35,829 nt of DNA, taken from NCBI GenBank assembly GCA_011772425.1, contig WVZO01000578.1, positions 1 through 35,829 of the forward strand, written 5' to 3'. The DNA comes from Candidatus Aminicenantota bacterium (lineage in GTDB: Bacteria > Acidobacteriota > Aminicenantia > UBA2199). The notes beneath the pieces were generated by a model. That model saw only the letters and a program-made list of their open reading frames with translations. It did no database searches and was not told where the DNA came from. Of the stretch, positions 9,801 through 18,800 are shown in pieces. A program made the translations under genes and the position numbers. How positions within the stretch are numbered: position 1 is the stretch's first letter; each line of letters starts with the position of its first letter.

Positions 9801-12800
9801 AGCAGCGAATCCCGGCCTATTCGAGCGCGACATTCGCATCATCACCGAAGAGGAAAAGCAGCAAATTCTAAATGAATTTAACGATACCCGGGCCGATTAT
9901 CCTCAAAATAGGACTATCCATGAATTATTCGAAGAGCAGGCGGAGAAGGCGCCTGACGGCGCTGCTGTAGTTGGGCATGGATGCATGGATGCAGGGATGC
10001 ATGGAAATATCTCCATTACATTCAGAGAATTGAATAAAAAAGCCGGTCAAGTGGCAAATTTATTAAAAGAAAAAGGTGTCCTGGCGGACGATATTATTGC
10101 CATTATGTTGGATCGGTCTATTGAAATGATTATTGGGATTTTAGGGATTTTAAAAGCTGGCGGCGCCTATTTACCCATTGACGAAGAATACCCGGAAGAG
10201 CGAAAACAATACATGTTGGCCGACAGCGGTGTGAAATTATTTATTACCGCGAATGAAATAACCGCTCTTTCCCATGTGTCCCATTTGTCCTATATGTCCT
10301 ATCCGGCAAATAATCATCTTGCCTATGTCATCTACACGTCCGGTTCTACGGGGCGGCCCAGGGGTGTGATGGTAGAGCATTGCAGTCTGGTTGCTTATTT
10401 ATGGGCTTTTGACCGGGAGTTCCGGATCAGTCCCGGGGATGTGATGCTGCAGCAGGCATCGTATTCGTTTGATGCTTTTGGTGAGGAGGTTTACCCGCTT
10501 TTGCTCAAGGGAGGCCGGGTGGTTATTGCCGGCAGGGAAGAGGTCCGGGACGTGGACCGGCTGGTGGAATTAATAGTCAAGCATGATGTTAATATTCTTG
10601 ATTGTTCGCCGCTGCTTTTAAATGAATTGAACCGTCGTAATATGTTACGGCCGCGTTTCATTCGTCCCTATGTATTTATCAGTGGTGGTGATGTATTGAA
10701 ATATCGGTACATCGGCAATCTTTTAGCCATCGGCAGGGTATACAACACGTATGGACCTACGGAAGCCACCATATGTGCCACTTATTATTGCTGTGACGAA
10801 AAAATAGGGGACAGTGTCCCCATTGGCAAGCCCATTGCCAATTACCGGGTTTATATAATGGATAAAGCCGGTAATTTTCAGCCGGTGGGGGTTACAGGGG
10901 AATTATATATTAGTGGACCGGGTGTGACCCGCGGTTATTTAAACAACCCGGAATTAACTAATCAAAAGTTTGTTTTAGCTCATAGCTCATGGCTCATAGC
11001 TGATAGGAGGGAGAAGAAAGCAAGCAGTTCTGGAGAGCTTCCTATGAGCTATGAGCTATCAGCTATGAGCTTCTTCTACAAAACCGGCGACCTGGGCCGG
11101 TGGCTGCCGGATGGGAACATCGAATTTATAGGCAGGATCGATAACCAGATCAAAATCAGGGGTTATCGTATCGAATTGGGTGAGATTGAAAGTCATCTGG
11201 CGAAGCATAAAGATATGCATGCTGTGGTTGTATCGGCAAGGGAAACGGATTTGTGTGTTTATTTCGCAGCCGGGGTTAAATTATCCGCAGCGCACCTGAG
11301 AGAGTATTTGACAAAATATTTACCGGCATACATGATACCGGCTTATTTTATGCAATTGGAAACCATTCCCCTGACGCCCGGCGGTAAGATCGATAAAAAG
11401 GCACTGCCGGGACCTGGAATTGGCACCGCGGCAGAGAATTATGAAGCCCCCCGGGGTTATGTGGAAGAAAAATTGTTAGACGTATGGCAGGAGGTCCTGG
11501 GATACCGGGGAATCGGCATTAACGACAATTTTTTTGAAATCGGCGGTGATTCCATTAAAGCCATCCAGGTGGCTGCCCGGCTGAGAACACATGGACTGGG
11601 CCTTGGAATTAACCAATTGTTTTTAAATTCCACGATTAAAACATTAAGTAAAACCGTCACCCGGATAGAACGAAGCATCCCACAGGAAATAGTTGAAGGG
11701 CAGGTAGAATTAACGCCTATCCAGCATTGGTTTTTCCGGTCTGACTGTAATTGCAAGGAGCATTTTAACCAGGCGGTCGTATTGTATCGCGCGCAGGGAT
11801 TTGCCGAAGATAGTTTGAAAAGGGTATTGACAAAAATCGCGATTCATCATGATGCCCTGAGAATGGTATATGAGATTAATGAAAAAGGCATTATCCAGGT
11901 GAATCGGGGAATCAATGGAAAATTGTTCGATTTCGAGGTTATGGATTTTTCCGGAAATAAAACGGATATTGAAAAAAACATCGCGGTAGAGGTTGACAGG
12001 GTCCAGCAGGGAATCGATTTAAAAACAGGGCCGCTCATGAAAACAGTCCTGTTTAAAACATCACAGGGAGATCATTTATTAATGGTTATTCATCACCTGG
12101 TGGTGGATGGGGTTTCGTGGCGGATCCTGCTGGAAGACCTGGCTGCGGGATACACCCGGGCAATACGCGGTGAAGAAATAAAGTTCCCGGAGAAAACCGA
12201 TTCGTTCCGGCACTGGGCGCGGGAGTTAACCGGATATGCCCGCAATGATAGTGAGAATAAGGGCCGGGGGGTTTTAAACGAGCTGGAGTATTGGCAGGCC
12301 GTTCATGATGAAATGGCGCAGGCAGAGCCTTTGCCCGCGAACCGGGAAACCGGCAGGAACTTGCAAAAGAATAAATTCCTGGAGACCCTGGAAGTAATCC
12401 TGGAGCAAGAAGACACGGAGTGCTTGCTGCGAAAAGCGAATTGGACCTATAATACGGAAATTAACGATATATTGTTGACCGGCCTGGGACTTGCCCTCCG
12501 GGAATGGGTAGGAGTGGAGAAGGTATGCATCAACCTGGAAGGGCACGGCAGGGAACCCGTTATCGAAGGTGTAGATATCAGCCGCACCGTGGGCTGGTTC
12601 ACCGCCCAATACCCCGTGGTGCTGGATATGCAGCGATTCCAGGACCTTTCTTATGCCGTTAAAAACGTAAAAGAGACACTGAGGCGAGTCCCCAATAAAG
12701 GAATCAATTATGGCATTTTAAAATATTTAGTCTCTATTTTGCCTCCGGCGGCCAGGGGCTCTTTTGAAAAACCGCCCCTGGACCCCGCAAAACTTTTTAC

Positions 12801-15800
12801 TAAAAGTGATCCTGACGTCAGTTTTAATTATTTAGGGCAGGTGGACCTGGTACCCGAAGACCGGGATTTATTTGGATTCTCCTGGATAAACAGCGGCCAG
12901 AATGTAAGCCCGGAATGGGAGAACCGGTATGCACTGGATATTAACGGTATATTGAAGAACGGCCGATTGTATCTATCCATCGGTTTTAACAAATACCGGT
13001 TTAGAAAGGAGCAAGTCCGGGAACTGGCTGAGCGTTATAAATTTCACCTGGTACAGGTAATCCGGCATTGTGCGGCCCGGGAAAAGAAAGAACTCACTCC
13101 TTCGGACCTGGGGTACAATAAAATCTCCCTGGAAGACTTCTCAATGATTTTGAACCATGCGGAAATCCAGTCCCTCTATCCCCTGAGTCCCATGCAAAGC
13201 GGTATGTTTTACCATACGTTAAAAGATAAAAACTCCCATGCCTATTTCGAGCAATTTAAGCTTAGCCTGAAAGGAGAAATCCGCGAAGACCTCCTGGAGA
13301 AAAGTTTTAATAAGTTGGTGGAACGATACGATGTGTTACGGACGAATTTTGTTTATGAAAAACTGGATAAACCCCTTCAAATCGTATTAAAATCCAGGCA
13401 GGTGCGAATTCATTACGAAGATATTTCCCGGTTAAGTGCTTCGCAAAGAGATGCCTTCCTGGAAAAATACAGGAAAGACGAATGGGAGCAAGGGTTTGAT
13501 TTAACCCGCGATATGCTGATGAAACTGTCCCTGTTTCGCACCGGGGAGGACTCGTATACGATCCTGTTAAGCTCTCATCACATTATCATGGACGGCTGGT
13601 GTTCCGCTGTTGTCTATGAGGACCTGGTGCGGTTTTACGGCTGTCTGAAAGAAGGAGAACCCATCGAGCCGGAAGAGGTAACTCCTTACCGGGAATATAT
13701 CCGCTGGCTGGAGAAGCAGGACACAGAGGCCGGGCTCAGGTACTGGCAGGAATACCTGGAAGGATATGAAGGTTCGACAGGTGTGCACCGGACCTGCGGG
13801 TTGTCCGGCAGCGATGATCATAAACCCGGGTATGAAGTGGAAGAGTATTCCCGGGTCATGGATGAAACTCGAACATCGCAGTTAACCGGGCTTGCCGCGG
13901 CCCTTCGCGTAACCCTGAGCACCGTGTTCCGGGTTTTGTGGGCATTGTTACTGCAAAGGTATAACAATACCCCTGATGTGGTGTTTGGGGCAGTGGTATC
14001 CGACCGGCCAGCGGAAATTAAAGGCATTGAAAACCTGGTGGGCCTCTTTGTCAATACCGTTCCCGTGCGAATTCGCATAAACAACACGGAACAACAGGAT
14101 TTTTTTCAATTATTACGAACCGTGCAGGATGATGCCATATCTTCCCGGAAGTATGAATATTTACCATTGGCAGACATACAGGCAAACGCATTATCAAGGG
14201 GAGATTTAATCGATCATATAATGGTATTTGAGAATTACCCCGTCCGCGAGCGTATTCTTCACAGCGGTCCGGGTTTTCGTGTGGAAAACGTGGAAATCTA
14301 TGAGCAAACAAATTATTCCTTTAATATTATTATCATCCCCGGGAAATGCCTGGAGCTGAGGTTTAACTACAATGCCCGGGTCTATGACCGGGAATTTATA
14401 AAAAGGGTGGGAGATCATTTGCATTATGTCATTGACCAGGTTATCGCGGCAGCCCGGCAGGGGGACGGCGATAGTTGTCTAACTCTGGCTGAAATCGAAA
14501 TGATCACCGAAAACGAAAAACGCCGGATAATGGAAGATTTTAATCGAACCGCTGCCGATTATTCAACAGGGGGAACCATTCAGCAATTATTTGAAGAACA
14601 GGTAGAAAAGACGCCTGACAGCGTTGCTGTAGTTGGGCATGGATGCATGGATGTATGGATGCATGGAAATATCTCCATTACATTCAGAGAATTGAATGAA
14701 AAATCCGGGCAGTTGGCAGGGTTTTTAAGAGAAAAAGGCGTCCTGGCGGACGATATTATCGGTATAATGATCGAGCGTTCGATTGAGATGGTCATCGGTA
14801 TATTGGGTATATTAAAAGCGGGCGCCGCGTATTTGCCCATTGATCCGGCTTACCCGGAAGAAAGAAAACAATACATGTTAGCCGACAGCGGTGCGAAGAT
14901 TTTATTAACCAATTTGCCCGAAGGGCACCTTATTCATCATTCATCGAACCAATTCGTCACTCATCATCCAGGAAATCTAGTTTATGTCATTTACACGTCG
15001 GGTTCGACAGGTAAGCCCAAAGCGGTGATGTTGGAGCATGGAACCGCCGTCAACCTGGTAAAATTTCAGCATCGATATACCTGCATTGATTTCAGCAGTG
15101 TGCTGCAGTTTGCCACGATTAGTTTTGATGTGTCTTTCCAGGAGATAGCCACCACCCTGACCCGGGGTGGAAAGCTCCTGGTAGTAAGCCGGGAAATCCG
15201 GGATAATTTGCATCAGTTGTTTAAGGTGGTGGGGGAATGTCGGATCAAAACGCTGTTTTTGCCGGCATCATTTTTAAAATTCATCGCCGGTGAGGAGGAA
15301 TTTTTGGCCCTTATTCCGTCCTGTGTAAAGCACATTGTTACTGCTGGTGAGCAGGTGATTGTTAATGAGAGATTCAGAAATTACCTGGTGAAAAACGAGA
15401 TTTATTTGCACAATCATTATGGACCGTCCGAGACCCATGCGGCCACAACCTTAACCCTGGAACCCGGGGCTGAAATTCCCATGCTTCCTCCTATTGGCAG
15501 GCCCATCATGAACAGCCGGCTTTATATAGTAGATGCGGCCGGTTACCTGCAGCCCGTGGGTGTATCCGGGGAATTATTTATAAGCGGCGTTCTGGTAGGC
15601 CGGGGTTATTTAAACCGGCCGGAATTAACCGCAGAAAAATTTCTTTTAGTTTCCAATAGGTCTTATAGGTCCTATAGGTCCTATATTTCTTCTAAAAAAA
15701 CCTATAAAACCGGAGACCTGTGTCGTTGGCTGCCGGACGGTAATATTGAATTTATCGGCAGGAAGGACCACCAGGTCAAAATCAGGGGATTTCGCGTGGA

Positions 15801-18800
15801 ATTAGGGGAAATCGAGAGTGAATTGTTGAAACTGGAAAGAATAAAAGACGCGGTGGTTTTAGCCAGGCAGGATGGAGCCGGGCAAGACTATCTTTGTGCA
15901 TATATCGTTTCCGAAGGCAGGGTGGAATATCCTGGTCTTCGGGAAAAACTTTCCCGGCGTTTGCCTGACTACATGATTCCTGCGTATATGATTCCCCTGG
16001 AGAGAATTCCCTTAACTCCCAATGGGAAACCGGACCGTAAGGCGCTGCCGGAACCTGACCTTGAAGCGGTTGAAGGAGCGGCGAGATATACGGCACCGGT
16101 TAATGATATCGAGGAGATGCTGGTAGTCCTCTGGTCTGAAATATTATCCATGGAGAAAGATAAGATCAGTACAGGCGCCGACTTTTTCGAGCTGGGCGGC
16201 CATTCGTTAAAAGCTTTTGCAGTGGTATCCCGGATACACAAAGCGTTTAATATCGATGTACCCCTGGAAACCATATTTAGCAAGCCCACGATACAAGAAT
16301 TGGGGGAATACATTGCCGGGGCCGCGCAAGAACGATTTATTTCCATACTCCCGGCGGAGCAAAAGGAATATTATCCTCTCTCTCCGCCGCAAAAACGATT
16401 GTATATTATCCAGGAAATGGATAAAACCAATGTCGGTTATAATTTGCCGCAGACTGCGCTCATGGAAGGAGAATTGAGCAGGGAACGGCTGGAGGAGACT
16501 TTCCGCCGGTTAATCCGCAGGCATGAGAGTTTTAGGACCTCGTTTGAAATGCTCGCCGGCGAACCGGTCCAGCGAATTCATGAGGATGTGGAATTTGAGA
16601 TTGAGTATTATGAGTTAGCCACTTTCCTTCGTCCTTTTGATTTATCGCGGGCACCTTTACTGCGGGTGGGATTGATAAGGCTCGATGACCGGGAACATCT
16701 TTTCATGATGGACATGCATCATATTATTTCCGACGGTATCTCGGAAGGTATACTAATAAAGGAGTTTATGGCGTTGAGCCGGGGGCTGGAACTACCGGTA
16801 CTCCGACTCCGGTATAAAGATTACGTGGAATGGCTGTGTAGTAAAAAAGAAAAGGAAGCAGTAAAACAACAGAAACAGTACTGGTTGAATCGATTTGCAG
16901 ACGAAATACCGGTACTGGATTTCCCCCTGGATTACGGCAGGCCGGCAGTACAGGATTTCGCGGGTGCTGTTGTAAGTTTTGAGATGGAGAAAGAACAGGT
17001 CCGGGCGCTGCGGGAACTGGCATTAAGAGAAGACGTTACCCTGTATATGGTATTGTTGGCGATTTTTTATGTGTTTTTGTCGAAATTGAGCGGGGACCGG
17101 GATATTGTCATCGGTACCCCTTTAGCTGGCCGGCGTCATGCCGACCTCCGGGATATCATCGGTATGTTTGTCAATACCCTGGCGCTGCGAAACTCCCCCA
17201 TAGACGAGAAAACCTTTACCACCTTTTTAGGAGAATTAAAACAAAACGTCCTGGAAGCTTTTGAAAACCAGGAATACCCCTTTGAAGAACTGGTGGAGAA
17301 AACAGTGAAAAACAGGGATACCGGCAGGAATCCACTTTTCGATGTCATGTTTGCCTTTCATGATATCGAGATGACCGGGAACACCAGTGAAATGGAGATT
17401 CCCGGTTTGAAACTAAAACCCCACCCCCTGGAGAACAAAACCGCTCATTTCGATTGGACCCTGACCGGGATAGATGCCGGGGATATCCTGCAATTTACCG
17501 TGGAATACCGGATAACATTGTTTAAACCGGAAACGGTTCAACGATTTACCGGTTATTTGCAAAGACTGGTGTTATCCATCCTGGAAAATCCCGGTAGAAG
17601 CATCCGTTCCCTGGACATCCTGTCGGAAAAAGAAAAACAGCAGGTATTGGTTGATTTTAACGATACCCGGGCCGGTTATCCCCAAAATAAGACCGTTCAT
17701 GAATTATTCGAAGAACAGGCGGGAAAAACGCCTGACGGCGTCGCTTTAGTTGGCAGTGGGCAGTTGGCAGTTGGCAAGAAAGAAAAGATACACATCATTT
17801 ACAGGGTATTAAATGAAAAGGCCAATCAAATAGCTGAGATTTTAAGAGAAAGAGGTGTCCTGGCGGACGATATTATTGCCATGATGTCGGACCGTTCCAT
17901 TGAGATGATTATTGGAATTTTAGGGATTTTAAAGGCTGGCGGTGCTTATTTGCCTATCGACCCGGATTACCCGGAAGAGCGGAAACAATACATGCTGGCC
18001 GACAGCGGTGCGAAGATTTTGTTGAGTGAGTTGAATGAGGTAAGTGGGTTGAGTAAGGAACCTACTCACCTTACTCACCCTACTCACCTATGCTACCTCA
18101 TCTATACTTCCGGTTCTACGGGCAAGCCCAAAGGGGTTATGATCCGGCACGACAGCCTAGTCAACCAGGTGTTTGCCCTCAGGAAAGCCTTTGATTTTGA
18201 TGCTTCGCTTCATGATATGCTGATTGCGCCGTTTATTTTTGATGTATCGATCATGCATATTTTTTTAGTATTATTCACGGGTGCAAAGTTATTTTTAGTG
18301 CCTGATGAGGTCAATGTTGACCCAATGAAGTTCCGGCAATTTATTATTGATAATCGAATCGATGTTTTCGATGTGGTTCCCTGTCATTTGAGCGTGTTGT
18401 TAAACGGTTTAAAAGATAAACAAATACATGTTAAGTATTTATTCGTAGGGGGAGAGGTTTTAACCGGGGACCTTTACCGGCGTATAAAAGAGGTCATTAT
18501 TGCCGGTAAAGTGATAAACAGCTATGGTCCGACCGAGGGTACCATTAATACCACGCTGTATGAATGTGCGGACCGGGAGGTGGGAGACTCTATTCCTATT
18601 GGCATGCCTTTAATGAATTACCGGGTTTATATCCTGGACAGGGGTTTAAACCCGGTCCCGGTTGGTGTAAAAGGCGAGCTCTGGATTAGCGGAGAAGGAA
18701 TTGCCCGGGGCTATTTGAACCGCCCGGAGTTAACCGCAGAAAGGTTTTGCTCTCTCTCCTATGAGTCCTATAGGTCCTATAGGACCTATAGCTCCTACCG

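Larger units (their letters stand above)
8490..13130 (+). other. NRPS module 2: C-A-PCP-E
   Basis: C2 spans about residues 1540-1975, with LTPMQAGMLF as expected for a domain accepting a D-aminoacyl donor. A2 is 1995-2510, PCP2 2520-2588 and E2 2600-3045. The A2 pocket read by eye is D-A-E-D-I-G-T-I-C-K. Two acidic pocket residues (Glu2197 and Asp2236) suggest a cationic side chain such as Lys, Orn or Arg; this is a weak inference. The P-loop ends GRPRG (Lys to Arg). E2 carries HHLVVDGVSWR, EGHGRE and NYLGQ, so it is expected to be active. Confidence 0.85.
13141..16330 (+). other. NRPS module 3: C-A-PCP, probably proline-like
   Basis: C3 is about residues 3090-3540, with LSPMQSGMFY, a D-donor type consistent with the preceding E2. 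A3 is 3555-4055 and PCP3 4070-4138. The A3 pocket by eye is D-V-Q-F-V-A-H-A-A-K, agreeing at seven of ten positions with the proline code DVQFIAHVVK. The A5 region reads HNHYGPSETH, which I associate with proline-activating domains. A proline analogue such as a methyl- or hydroxyproline cannot be excluded. Confidence 0.75.
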
